From: Acholeplasmataceae bacterium UBA5617 | GTDB taxonomy: Bacteria > Bacillota_I > Bacilli_A > Acholeplasmatales > Acholeplasmataceae | DNA length: 12,998 bases | Assembly: GCA_002424575.1 (NCBI GenBank) | Contig: DIKN01000118.1 | Coordinates: 1,675-14,672 of the forward strand | Direction of reading: 5' to 3' | In this document: positions 1 through 8,272 of the stretch, in pieces | Layout of the letters: every line of letters begins with the position of its first letter | How positions within the stretch are numbered: the stretch's first letter is position 1 | Notes under the pieces: generated by a model | The model's input: only the letters and a program-made list of their open reading frames with translations | What the model was told of the DNA's origin: nothing | Databases searched by the model: none | Program-made: the position numbers and the translations under genes

Positions 1-690
1 CTGAAAAACGTCAGTTTTGAAGCTAAAAAAGGCGATATGCTCGCGTTTATTGGATCAACAGGATCGGGTAAGTCAACCATTATCTTGTTGTTGCTTCGTT
101 TTTATGATGTCACCCAAGGTGAAATTTTGATCAACGGAATCAACATCAAAGAATACTCATTTGATGCTCTTTATCAGATGATGGGTTATGTGCCCCAAAA
201 GGGAACGCTTTTCCGTGGTGATATTCAGACGAACTTATCATTAGGTCAAAAAGACGTGGATGAAGAACGTATGATTAAAGCATTATCGATTGCTCAAATT
301 AAATCGTTGGTCGATGAAAGTGAAGCAGGTCTTCATCGGACGATCGATCAAGGGGGTGCCAACGTATCTGGTGGACAAAAACAACGCTTATCGATAGCGC
401 GTGCTTTGGTGAAACGTCCACGTATCTTAATCTTTGATGATTCTTTTTCGGCACTCGACTATCGCACCGATCGTGAACTTCGCAAAGCGCTTAAGCCAAC
501 CATGAAAGAAGCTCTCACCGTCATTATCGGTCAACGCATCGGTACGATCATGGATGCGGATCACATCATTGTTTTAGATCAAGGTGAAGTCGTTGGGCAA
601 GGAACCCATCATGAACTTGTTTTAGCATGCAAACCCTATCAAGACATTGCATTTGCACAACTCTCGAAGGAGGAACTCGGTTATGTCTAA
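1..690 (+). CDS. ABC exporter half-transporter, degenerate-site subunit (5' partial)
   Basis: This is the C-terminal nucleotide-binding domain of an ABC exporter. The reading frame is open from base 1, so the membrane domain and true start lie upstream. Visible motifs are Walker A GSTGSGKST (52-78), a Q-loop (VPQKG), the signature VSGGQ with intact SGGQ at 367-378, and Walker B ILIFDD. Two catalytic positions are altered. The residue after Walker B is Asp (codon 439-441) where Glu is usual, and the switch His is Gln (532-534, GQR). The same substitutions mark the non-hydrolysing subunit of heterodimeric exporters such as TM287 and LmrC. Its last 8 bases overlap the next ABC gene, so the two are co-translated and very likely form one transporter. 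The substrate cannot be read from the sequence; drugs or lipids are usual for the family. Confidence 0.93.
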   Translation: MKNVSFEAKKGDMLAFIGSTGSGKSTIILLLLRFYDVTQGEILINGINIKEYSFDALYQMMGYVPQKGTLFRGDIQTNLSLGQKDVDEERMIKALSIAQIKSLVDESEAGLHRTIDQGGANVSGGQKQRLSIARALVKRPRILIFDDSFSALDYRTDRELRKALKPTMKEALTVIIGQRIGTIMDADHIIVLDQGEVVGQGTHHELVLACKPYQDIAFAQLSKEELGYV

Positions 691-2554
691 ACATGAACAA
701 CAGTCAGAACCCAACTTAAAACCTACAGTTCGTCCGATGCAAGGTCCCATGGGACGTATGGGCATTGGTGAAAAGCCAAAGTCGATGAAAAAAGCGTTAA
801 AGCAACTTTTAAGTTACATCAAACCGTATCGCACGATGTTTTTCACCATGATTGGATTTGCGATGCTCTCCGCAGCACTTGCGATTGTTGGGCCGAAATT
901 GCTCGGTAATATCACCACTGAAATTCAAAAAGGGATTGCTTATAATCCTTTAGCAGGAACATTTGAATTATCGATCAACTACACTGCTATTTTCCAAATT
1001 GTCTATCTTTTAATCGCATTATACAGTTTAAGTTTACTTTTTAACGTGACACAAGGTGTTTTAGTCAGCAACATGACACAAAAGATTTCCAAACAGCTCA
1101 GAACCGATTTATTTTCGAAAATGGAACGCCTTCCACTCAAATACTTTGATCAGCACCCACACGGCGATACGCTGTCACGCATGACCAATGATATTGACAC
1201 CATCGGTCAAGCACTCAACTCTTCAGTATCGACCTTGTTTTCTTCCATCACTTTAGTGATTGGTGTTCTTATCATGATGTTCACTATCTCGGGATGGTTG
1301 ACATTAGTCGCTTTAGTCACACTTCCTTTAACATCTTTAATCATGGGTATCATCATGAAAAAAGCGCGTGGTTTTTTCCGTAAACAGCAGCAAACCTTAG
1401 GTCAACTCAATGGGCATATCGAAGAAAATTACACCCATCAACAGGTCATTAAGACGTATCGTGCTGAACAAGAAATGATGGTTACCTTTGATAAGCACAA
1501 TAAAGATTTATATCAAACCTCATGGAAGTCACAATTTATCTCGGGACTGATGATGCCACTTACGACGTTTGTTGGCAATCTATCCTATGTTGCGATATCG
1601 GTCGTCGGAGGAATTCTTGCTGCCGGAGGATCATTGATGCTTGGTGATATTCAATCGATGTTGATGTATGTTCGTACATTTTCGCAACCTTTAGGCAATA
1701 TTGCTCAAAGTTTAACGATGACCCAAACCGCACTAGCTGCTTCAGAACGTGTCTTTGAATTTCTCAATGAAAAAGAAATGGAGATTGAAGAAGAGACCAA
1801 AAAGATTGATCAAATCAAAGGACACATTATCTTTGAGCACGTCCGCTTCGGTTATGATGAAAACAAAGAAATTATTCATGATTTTAATGCAAACATCAAA
1901 GCAGGTCAAAAAGTTGCCATCGTTGGACCCACGGGTGCTGGAAAGACAACACTGGTCAATCTCTTAATGCGCTTTTATGAACTCAACAGTGGCTCAATCA
2001 AAATTGATGGTATACCCACCACATCGCTAACGAGACATCAAGTTCATGAACTCTTTGGCATGGTTTTACAGGATACGTGGTTATTCCAAGGAACCATTCG
2101 TGAAAATCTAAAATATGGTAATCCAGATGCATCCGATGAAGCAATGATCGAAGCTGCAAAAGCGGCGAATATCCATCACTTTATTAAGAGTTTACCTTTC
2201 GGATATGACATGGTTTTAGATGAAAATGCGAGCCTTTCACAAGGTCAAAAACAACTTTTAACCATCGCACGTGCGATGGTTGCCAATGCACCGATGTTGA
2301 TCTTAGATGAAGCAACCTCATCGGTTGATGTGCGGACCGAACTCTTAATTCAAGAAGCTATGGATAATCTGATGAAAGGTCGTACAACGTTTGTGATTGC
2401 CCATCGTTTATCGACGATCAAAAATGCGGATATCATCTTTGTCTTAAGGGATGGAAACATCGTTGAAACAGGAAATCATCAGGCATTGCTTGAACAAAAA
2501 GGATTTTATGCTGATCTATACTACAGCCAATTTGAAGAAAGGGAGGTGTCGTGA
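683..2554 (+). CDS. ABC exporter half-transporter, consensus-site subunit (permease plus ATPase)
   Basis: A full-length 623-residue half-transporter. It has a polar N-terminal tail of about 50 residues, then a six-helix exporter membrane domain (hydrophobic blocks near residues 53-75, 107-130, 180-235 and 290-330), then an ATPase domain. Walker A is GPTGAGKTT (415-423). Walker B is followed by the normal catalytic Glu543 (LILDEATS), and the switch His574 is present (IAHRLS). The signature is LSQGQ (518-522) instead of LSGGQ. This degenerate signature pairs in trans with the altered Walker B of the upstream subunit, leaving one active ATP site and one crippled site as in TM288, LmrD and BmrD. 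I chose ATG 683 because AAGGAGG (667-673) lies 9 bases upstream. An in-frame ATG at 647 has no such site and lies deep inside the preceding gene. Confidence 0.95.
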   Translation: MSKHEQQSEPNLKPTVRPMQGPMGRMGIGEKPKSMKKALKQLLSYIKPYRTMFFTMIGFAMLSAALAIVGPKLLGNITTEIQKGIAYNPLAGTFELSINYTAIFQIVYLLIALYSLSLLFNVTQGVLVSNMTQKISKQLRTDLFSKMERLPLKYFDQHPHGDTLSRMTNDIDTIGQALNSSVSTLFSSITLVIGVLIMMFTISGWLTLVALVTLPLTSLIMGIIMKKARGFFRKQQQTLGQLNGHIEENYTHQQVIKTYRAEQEMMVTFDKHNKDLYQTSWKSQFISGLMMPLTTFVGNLSYVAISVVGGILAAGGSLMLGDIQSMLMYVRTFSQPLGNIAQSLTMTQTALAASERVFEFLNEKEMEIEEETKKIDQIKGHIIFEHVRFGYDENKEIIHDFNANIKAGQKVAIVGPTGAGKTTLVNLLMRFYELNSGSIKIDGIPTTSLTRHQVHELFGMVLQDTWLFQGTIRENLKYGNPDASDEAMIEAAKAANIHHFIKSLPFGYDMVLDENASLSQGQKQLLTIARAMVANAPMLILDEATSSVDVRTELLIQEAMDNLMKGRTTFVIAHRLSTIKNADIIFVLRDGNIVETGNHQALLEQKGFYADLYYSQFEEREVS

Positions 2555-2973
2555 TGAACCCCGATCTCAACAGCTTGCCGATGCTTTTCTCAGCACTTCA
2601 TAAAAAAATGATGGAACAACATCAACAATTTTTACTGGAAGTTGGATTGTCCAAAATGCACGTCCCTTACTTAATGATCCTTGCTGAGCACCAAGAAGGT
2701 TTGACACAAAAAGAGATGATTGATCAGCTCTTCCTCGATAAAGCGCATGCATCACGTGCACTTCGTGATCTCATCATGAAAAAGATGATTCGAAAAGATG
2801 AAGAAACCATCTATAAAAACAAGTATTACCTTGAAGAAAAAGGACGAAACATTATCAAAAACATGCGTGAAACAACACAAGCTCTGCGAATGAAAATATT
2901 CAGTTCACTCGATGATGATGAAGTTGCGTTATTCAAACGTCTTTCTGAAAAACTGCTAAAATTATTAGAATAG
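2554..2973 (+). CDS. MarR-family transcriptional regulator
   Basis: A 139-residue protein with the size and layout of MarR winged-helix regulators. It has an N-terminal dimerisation helix, a helix-turn-helix around residues 45-75 (GLTQKEMIDQL, then AHASRALRDL), a basic wing, and a C-terminal helical dimerisation region. MarR proteins usually bind palindromes near their own operon and release DNA when a small ligand binds. Its start overlaps the upstream ABC stop by one base (TGATG), with GGAGGT (2542-2547) six bases before the ATG. An in-frame GTG at 2551 is too close to that site. The regulator is therefore translated with the exporter and probably controls it; that link is inferred from position. 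The operator would lie upstream of the window. No effector can be named. Confidence 0.87.
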   Translation: MNPDLNSLPMLFSALHKKMMEQHQQFLLEVGLSKMHVPYLMILAEHQEGLTQKEMIDQLFLDKAHASRALRDLIMKKMIRKDEETIYKNKYYLEEKGRNIIKNMRETTQALRMKIFSSLDDDEVALFKRLSEKLLKLLE

Positions 2974-2977
2974 CATA

Positions 2978-3015
2978 AAAGGGTGCTCAAGAGATCAATC
3001 TTGACACCTTTTTTT
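2978..3015 (+). terminator. Intrinsic terminator of the ABC-marR operon
   Basis: GGTGCTCAAG (2982-2991) pairs with CTTGACACC (3000-3008) apart from one bulged C, with an 8-base loop and a run of seven T. It begins a few bases after the marR stop, so the exporter operon ends here and pyk is transcribed separately. Confidence 0.85.
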
Positions 3016-3075
3016 CGCAATCCTTTCAAAGAAAAAACGTTTTCAATCAAACCCTCACTTTTTGACGTATTATAT

Positions 3076-3086
3076 TATGATATAAT
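3076..3086 (+). promoter_or_regulatory. Extended -10 promoter of pyk
   Basis: TATG-A-TATAAT matches the Gram-positive extended -10 form (TRTGnTATAAT) exactly. A TTGACG at 3062-3067 is only 13 bases upstream, too close to act as a normal -35, so the promoter probably relies on the TG extension. Transcription would start near 3093. Confidence 0.7.
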
Positions 3087-3094
3087 ACACTCGG

Positions 3095-3117
3095 GAAAAG
3101 TCGGTATTCGTCTTTTC
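3095..3117 (+). promoter_or_regulatory. Leader hairpin next to the pyk ribosome binding site
   Basis: GAAAAG-T-CG and CG-T-CTTTTC form a 6 bp plus 2 bp stem with a single T/T mismatch and a GTATT loop. The stem ends directly before the Shine-Dalgarno AAGGAG (3118-3123), and the ATG follows 7 bases later. Its position at the very 5' end of the predicted mRNA suits transcript stabilisation or control of ribosome access. No known riboswitch class is recognised. Confidence 0.5.
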
Positions 3118-3130
3118 AAGGAGTTTATCC

Positions 3131-4486
3131 ATGCGTAAAACAAAAATTGTGGGAACATGTGGACCTGCATCTGAAGATAAAGCAATCCTACGCCAATTGA
3201 TTCTTTCAGGCGTTAATGTGGTTCGAAACAATTACTCTCATGGTGATCATGAGGAACATATTAAACGATTTCATCTCGTTCATGAACTCAACCGTGAACT
3301 GGGGACTTATGTTGGGACTTTAATGGACACCAAAGGTCCTGAAATCAGAACACATCATTTTAAAGATGGCAGAGCCTATTTTCAACAAGGACAAACCGTG
3401 ACCATCCATATGACCGAAATCCTCGGTGATGACACCCAGTTTTCGGTGACCTATCATCGACTCTACGATGATGTATCTGTTGGCACAACCTTGCTCGTTG
3501 ATGATGGTTATTTAGCCTTATTGGTGATTGAAAAAGATCCTGAAACACGAACACTTATCACGGTAGCAAAAAACAGTCACATGGTTAAAAATAGACGCGG
3601 TGTGAATGTCCCCAATACCATCTTGAACATGCCTTTTTTATCCAACCAAGATATCGATGACATCACATTTGCGTGTCGTCACGATTATGATTATATCGCC
3701 ACATCCTTTACGCGCAGAAAAGAGGATGTCTTTGCCATCCGTGATTTACTCAAAAAAGAAGGTAAAGATTATATCCAAATCATTGCCAAAATTGAAAATC
3801 AAGAAGGCATCGATCACGTCGATGAAATCATTGATGCTGCAGACGGCATCATGGTGGCACGCGGTGATTTAGGGGTCGAAGTATTTGCAGAAGATCTCCC
3901 TCAAATGCAAAAAGCTATCGTTCACAAATGCCAGCAAAAAGGAAAATTAGTGATTGTTGCGACCCAAATGCTTGAGTCGATGCAAAACAATCCACGCCCG
4001 ACACGCGCCGAGGTTTCTGATGTCGCCAATGCAGTTTATGATGGCACGGATGCGACCATGCTCTCCGGTGAAATGGCACAAGGCAAATATCCGATTGAAT
4101 CGGTCGAATACATGGCTAAAATTGCTGAAAAAGCAGAAAAGCATGTTGATCACCGCAAGTTTACCGAACGCGCCCTCATTGAAGGCGACCATTTACTCGA
4201 TGCGATTTCATTTTCAGCCGTTCAAGCAGCGATTCATTACAATGTTAAAGCCATCATCAGTTATGGCTATAAAGCAACTGACAACCTATCTAAATATCGT
4301 TCGATTGCACCGATTGTCGGTGTAGTGGATTCCTATCATAAAGCAACATCGTTGTCCCTCTATTACGGGGTCTTTCCTGTCATCGGACAGGAAGAACTTG
4401 AAAGACGGTTAAAGACATTGGGTGTTGTAAAAGGGGATACCATCCTCGTGGTTCGTAAATATCAGATTGAATTTATCAACTACTAA
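3131..4486 (+). CDS. pyk: Pyruvate kinase
   Basis: This enzyme makes pyruvate and ATP from phosphoenolpyruvate and ADP, the last step of glycolysis. Catalytic and metal residues fall at the numbering of E. coli PykF: R32, N34, S36, D66, T67, K220 in IIAKIENQEG, E222, D246 in ARGDLG, and T278 in ATQMLES. TKGPE (E71) is the form found in potassium-dependent enzymes. The core is the usual (beta/alpha)8 barrel with the inserted B domain near residues 73-170. Oddities: NNYSHG replaces the usual LNFSHG, GEMA replaces GET/SA (Met315), and the C-terminal domain is short and divergent. The protein has 451 residues against about 470, and the TxSGxTA effector loop is not recognisable (SYGYKAT near 377-383). 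It also lacks the extra C-terminal PEP-utiliser domain of Bacillus pyruvate kinase. Activity is very likely retained; allosteric control may differ. It is monocistronic. Confidence 0.95.
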   Translation: MRKTKIVGTCGPASEDKAILRQLILSGVNVVRNNYSHGDHEEHIKRFHLVHELNRELGTYVGTLMDTKGPEIRTHHFKDGRAYFQQGQTVTIHMTEILGDDTQFSVTYHRLYDDVSVGTTLLVDDGYLALLVIEKDPETRTLITVAKNSHMVKNRRGVNVPNTILNMPFLSNQDIDDITFACRHDYDYIATSFTRRKEDVFAIRDLLKKEGKDYIQIIAKIENQEGIDHVDEIIDAADGIMVARGDLGVEVFAEDLPQMQKAIVHKCQQKGKLVIVATQMLESMQNNPRPTRAEVSDVANAVYDGTDATMLSGEMAQGKYPIESVEYMAKIAEKAEKHVDHRKFTERALIEGDHLLDAISFSAVQAAIHYNVKAIISYGYKATDNLSKYRSIAPIVGVVDSYHKATSLSLYYGVFPVIGQEELERRLKTLGVVKGDTILVVRKYQIEFINY

Positions 4487-4529
4487 CGAATGATACGACA
4501 TGATCAAGCATCATTCGTGATGCTTTTTT
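4486..4529 (+). terminator. pyk intrinsic terminator with competing upstream arm
   Basis: AAGCATCA (4506-4513), loop TTCG, TGATGCTT (4518-4525) and a six-T tail make a textbook terminator with a stable tetraloop. A second arm, ACGAATGAT (4486-4494), starts at the last base of the pyk stop codon and is a perfect complement of ATCATTCGT (4510-4518). That stretch covers the loop and part of the 5' stem of the terminator, so the two pairings exclude each other. Confidence 0.85.
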
Positions 4530-4550
4530 CATGAATACATAGCAATACAG

Positions 4551-4568
4551 TTCATGATAAAGTAAAAT
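4551..4568 (+). promoter_or_regulatory. Possible promoter of the phosphate transporter gene
   Basis: A transcription start is expected between the pyk terminator and 4596. TAAAAT (4563-4568) is the best -10 candidate and has no good -35 partner. TTCATGA occurs twice, at 4528-4534 and 4551-4557, and could be a binding site. This is a weak call based mainly on context. Confidence 0.3.
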
Positions 4569-4595
4569 AAAACTGAAGGTTTTAGGAGGATCACT

Positions 4596-6299
4596 ATGAC
4601 AATCGGACTTGCAGGAATCGCAAACAACATCATGTTCGTTTTTGGTGGGCTTGCATTGTTTCTCTTTGGTATCAATTTCATGAGTGACTCGCTCAAGCAA
4701 GCTGCGGGCAATAAACTGAAATCGATCATCGAAAAATCTACCAACACACCGTTGAAAGGCATCCTTGTTGGGATCGTACTCACCATCTTAATCCAATCTT
4801 CATCGGGAACAACCGCACTCATGATTGGATTGCTTCGAGCAGGTTTGATGACTTTACCTCAATCGGTAGGCATCATTATGGGGGCTAATATCGGTACTAC
4901 GGTTACCGCGTTTATCATCGGGTTACCCATTGCGAAATTTGGATATGTCTTCTTAGGCTTTGGGGTCATCATGACCTTTATTGGCAAGAAGAAGATTCAT
5001 CATTTCGGTGGAGTCTTGGCTGGCCTTGGTATGCTGTTTGTTGGACTGGATGTCATGGGCTCTGGACTTAAACCTTTAGCTGCGACACCTGAAGCAGAAC
5101 AGATGTTTGCTGTGTTCTCACAGAACTGGTTTTTAGGGACCATCTTTGGTACCGTGTTCACCGCTGTTGTTCAATCCTCTTCAGCAGCGATTGGGGTTTT
5201 AGAAAAGCTTTATGCACTCAATGCTGAAGGCATTGATACCATAACATTATCTGGGGCTATTCCTATTCTTCTTGGTGCTAATATAGGAACAACCATCACG
5301 GCATTTCTTGCATCACTCGGGGGAAATACGGAATCCAAACGTGCGGCATTTATCCACGTTTTATTCAACGTGCTCATGACGGTTGTCTTCTTGATCATTC
5401 TGATTCCCTATCGTCATTTTATTATCTGGTTTGAGTTGACATTCCTTGAACGGTTCTCAATGCTTTCGATTGCTTTCGCTCATGCATTCCAAAACATCGT
5501 GATGACCATCATTTTATATTTCTTTATTAAACAAATGATACAAGCATCTAAAATTGTCGTAAAAGATAAAGAGAAGAAACATATCCCCGATGATATGTTC
5601 GACGATAAACTCATCGAAGAATCACCATCACTTGCCCTCGAAGTTGCTAAACGCGGTATTCTTGCTATGGGTGCTGTCATCAAAGAGTATTTTGACATTG
5701 TGAGAAGTTACAGTTTCAAAGAGGATGAAAAGTTGATCGAAGAAGGTTATATGCATGAAGCCATTACGGACACTTATGATATGAAACTTCATGACTATTT
5801 GATCAAAATATCGATGGCAGGGTTAGAAAAAGCAGATTCAGCTAAACTTTCAAGAGATTTGGATACGATTAAAGATTTTGAACGCATCGGTGATCATCTC
5901 ACCAACGTCTTAGAATTTTTCAAGGAGCGCTATAGTGAAAATCAACTTTTATCCGATGAAGGCACGAAAGACTTGATTCAAATGTATGCTGTTCTCGGTG
6001 AAATGCTTTCGGATACATTGGAAAGCTTCAAAAATCAAGACGTTGAACTTGCAAAGAAAGTCGTTCAAACCGAAGACTTAATTGATGAAATGGAAGAAAG
6101 ATTCCGTTATCGTTATATCGAACGGTTAAAGAATTTAGAAGTTGTTTTTGTTAGAGCAGCCAATTATCCCGACATTTTAGCAAACCTTGAACGCATTGGT
6201 GATCATTTGATGAACGTTGTCAGTTCAGTCATTGAACCGATGTATGTCCCACAGAGTGTAATCGTTCCAAAACCACACGAACTCGATAAAGACGTCTAA
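4596..6299 (+). CDS. Na+/phosphate cotransporter-family protein with PhoU-like domain
   Basis: A 567-residue membrane protein of the Na/Pi-II (NptA/YjbB) family, expected to move inorganic phosphate with sodium; in E. coli, YjbB acts in phosphate export. The membrane half (about residues 1-315) shows the family's inverted repeat: QSSS at 67-70 and 193-196, each followed by GANIGTT (96-102 and 227-233). The soluble half (about 345-550) is helical and PhoU-like, with two repeats of an acidic E-RIGDHLxNV motif (near FERIGDHLTNV and LERIGDHLMNV), which in PhoU proteins bind metal. Direction of transport and exact substrate are not shown by sequence. AGGAGGA (4584-4590) lies 5 bases before the ATG. 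Only 16 bases separate its stop from uvrB and no terminator intervenes, so co-transcription is likely. Confidence 0.92.
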   Translation: MTIGLAGIANNIMFVFGGLALFLFGINFMSDSLKQAAGNKLKSIIEKSTNTPLKGILVGIVLTILIQSSSGTTALMIGLLRAGLMTLPQSVGIIMGANIGTTVTAFIIGLPIAKFGYVFLGFGVIMTFIGKKKIHHFGGVLAGLGMLFVGLDVMGSGLKPLAATPEAEQMFAVFSQNWFLGTIFGTVFTAVVQSSSAAIGVLEKLYALNAEGIDTITLSGAIPILLGANIGTTITAFLASLGGNTESKRAAFIHVLFNVLMTVVFLIILIPYRHFIIWFELTFLERFSMLSIAFAHAFQNIVMTIILYFFIKQMIQASKIVVKDKEKKHIPDDMFDDKLIEESPSLALEVAKRGILAMGAVIKEYFDIVRSYSFKEDEKLIEEGYMHEAITDTYDMKLHDYLIKISMAGLEKADSAKLSRDLDTIKDFERIGDHLTNVLEFFKERYSENQLLSDEGTKDLIQMYAVLGEMLSDTLESFKNQDVELAKKVVQTEDLIDEMEERFRYRYIERLKNLEVVFVRAANYPDILANLERIGDHLMNVVSSVIEPMYVPQSVIVPKPHELDKDV

Positions 6300-6315
6300 C
6301 GAAAGAAGGGATGGC

Positions 6316-8271
6316 ATGTTTGAACTTAAAGCACCCTATACACCTAAAGGTGACCAGATCAAAGCGATTGAAGAACTTAAAAATAACTTCACGCATGGCA
6401 TCAAAGAACAGGTCCTCTTAGGTGCAACCGGTACAGGTAAAACATACACCATTGCGAATATCATCCAATCTTTACAAAAGAAAACGCTCATTCTCGCCCC
6501 AAACAAGACCTTAGCCGGTCAACTTTATGGCGAGTTAAAGGCGTTTTTCCCCCATAATCGTGTTGAATATTTTATCTCATACTATGACTATTATCAACCA
6601 GAGGCTTATGTGGTTTCAACCGATACCTACATCGAAAAAGATTCATCCATCAACGACGAAATTGATGAGATGCGCCATGCAGCAACCTCATCGCTTCTTG
6701 AACGTGATGATGTCATCGTGGTAGCATCCGTCTCATGTATCTATGGTATTGGTGATCCGGAAGACTATAAAAACTCGATGCTTGTTGTTCGTGTTGGCGA
6801 TGATTATGGTAGAGATAAACTGATCAACAAGTTAGTTGAACTTACCTATCAAAGAAATGACATCGATTTTCATCGTGGAACCTTTCGGGTTCGTGGGGAT
6901 TCTGTCGAAGTGATCCCCGCCTATGAGCGTGCACAAGGGATAAGGGTATCATTTTTTGGTGATGAGATCGAATCTATAAAGCAGTTTGATGTGTTAACAG
7001 GACAAGCGATTGAAGCATTAAGCTACATTGCGATATTTCCTGCAACCCACTTTATGACCAACAAAGATAAACTTCAAGAATCCATACGACGCATCAAAAA
7101 TGAACTTCAAGAGCAGATTGCCTATTTTAAAGGTAACAATATGTTGCTCGAGGCACAACGCATCGAACAGCGGACACGATACGACATGGAAATGCTTGAA
7201 GAAATTGGAATTTGCAGCGGTATTGAAAACTATTCAAGACATTTATCACTTCGTGATGCCGGTGAGACACCTGCAACATTGATCGACTTTTTTGGCGATG
7301 ATTTCTTGATGATTATCGATGAATCCCATGTGACGATACCCCAAGTAAGAGGGATGTATAACGGTGACCGTTCACGAAAAATGACGTTGGTGGACTACGG
7401 TTTTCGCTTACCCTCAGCACTCGATAATCGTCCCCTTCAGTTTGGTGAATTCGAACAAAAGATCGATAAGATCATCTATTTATCAGCGACTCCTGGAGCA
7501 TACGAACTCGATAAGGGCATTCCTGTGGTGGAACAGATCATTCGTCCGACCTATCTTCTTGATCCTGAAATCGAAGTTCGTCCAAGCAAAGGACAGATGG
7601 ATGACTTGTATTTTGAAATTAAAAAACGTGTTCAAGCGGGTGAGCGCGTGCTTGTGACGACACTCACCATACGGATGTCAGAAGATTTAACAGCCTATTT
7701 TAAGCAGCTCGGTGTAAAGGTTGCTTATCTTCACTCCGAAATAAAATCATTAGAGCGAATCACCATTCTTCGCGATTTAAGATTAGGTAAATACGATTGT
7801 TTGATTGGAATCAACTTATTAAGAGAAGGTCTCGATTTACCTGAAGTTTCATTGGTTGCGATCTTGGATGCGGATAAGCAAGGATTTTTGAGAAGTGAAA
7901 GAAGTTTGATTCAGACCATCGGTCGTGCTGCACGCAACATCCACGGTAAAGTCATCATGTATGCAGATCACATGTCAGATGCGATGGATTATGCGATTAA
8001 AGAAACCAACAGAAGAAGAGCCATGCAACTTTCCTTCAATCTGCAAAATCAAGTTACACCAGTCACTATACAAAAAGATATTCGTGAAAACATCAGCATT
8101 CGCGAAGAGTTGATCGATGAACCGAAAGATTACACAAAGATGACCAAGAAGGATCGCGAAAAGATGCTTAAGGACTTAGAATCTCAGATGAAACAAGCAG
8201 CCAAGAACTTAGACTTTGAAAAAGCGGCTGAACTCAGAGATCTCATTTTCGAACTGAAAGCAGAGGAATAA
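6316..8271 (+). CDS. uvrB: Excinuclease ABC subunit B
   Basis: UvrB is the damage-verifying helicase of nucleotide excision repair. UvrA loads it onto lesions and it then recruits UvrC to cut the strand. At 651 residues it is full length (family about 660-675). Visible parts are Walker A GATGTGKT (36-43), the aromatic beta-hairpin that inserts between strands (YYDYYQPEAY, 89-98), the DESH helicase box (335-338), motif VI QTIGRAARN (533-541), and the C-terminal UVR domain that contacts UvrC (about 616-648). A Shine-Dalgarno-like GAAGGG precedes ATG 6316. uvrA is not in the window; the usual uvrB-uvrA arrangement is replaced here by an SGNH hydrolase one base downstream. No SOS-type operator was recognised nearby. 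All key motifs are intact. Confidence 0.98.
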   Translation: MFELKAPYTPKGDQIKAIEELKNNFTHGIKEQVLLGATGTGKTYTIANIIQSLQKKTLILAPNKTLAGQLYGELKAFFPHNRVEYFISYYDYYQPEAYVVSTDTYIEKDSSINDEIDEMRHAATSSLLERDDVIVVASVSCIYGIGDPEDYKNSMLVVRVGDDYGRDKLINKLVELTYQRNDIDFHRGTFRVRGDSVEVIPAYERAQGIRVSFFGDEIESIKQFDVLTGQAIEALSYIAIFPATHFMTNKDKLQESIRRIKNELQEQIAYFKGNNMLLEAQRIEQRTRYDMEMLEEIGICSGIENYSRHLSLRDAGETPATLIDFFGDDFLMIIDESHVTIPQVRGMYNGDRSRKMTLVDYGFRLPSALDNRPLQFGEFEQKIDKIIYLSATPGAYELDKGIPVVEQIIRPTYLLDPEIEVRPSKGQMDDLYFEIKKRVQAGERVLVTTLTIRMSEDLTAYFKQLGVKVAYLHSEIKSLERITILRDLRLGKYDCLIGINLLREGLDLPEVSLVAILDADKQGFLRSERSLIQTIGRAARNIHGKVIMYADHMSDAMDYAIKETNRRRAMQLSFNLQNQVTPVTIQKDIRENISIREELIDEPKDYTKMTKKDREKMLKDLESQMKQAAKNLDFEKAAELRDLIFELKAEE

Positions 8272-8272
8272 T

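Noticed and set aside
647..682. Upstream ATG start for the second ABC subunit
   Set aside because: It has no Shine-Dalgarno site and would overlap the first ABC gene by 44 bases. ATG 683 follows AAGGAGG by 9 bases.
3031..3044. Palindrome AAAACGTTTT upstream of pyk as an operator
   Set aside because: It is a short palindrome in very AT-rich DNA, about 40 bases before the -10, with no second copy. Chance is sufficient, though a regulator site cannot be excluded.
3062..3067. TTGACG as the pyk -35 box
   Set aside because: It is only 13 bases from the -10, outside the working range of 16-19. The extended -10 explains the promoter better.
4476..4822. Minus-strand reading frames over the pyk/phosphate transporter junction
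   Set aside because: They cross the terminator and the conserved QSSS coding region on the opposite strand, and show no motifs or translation signals.
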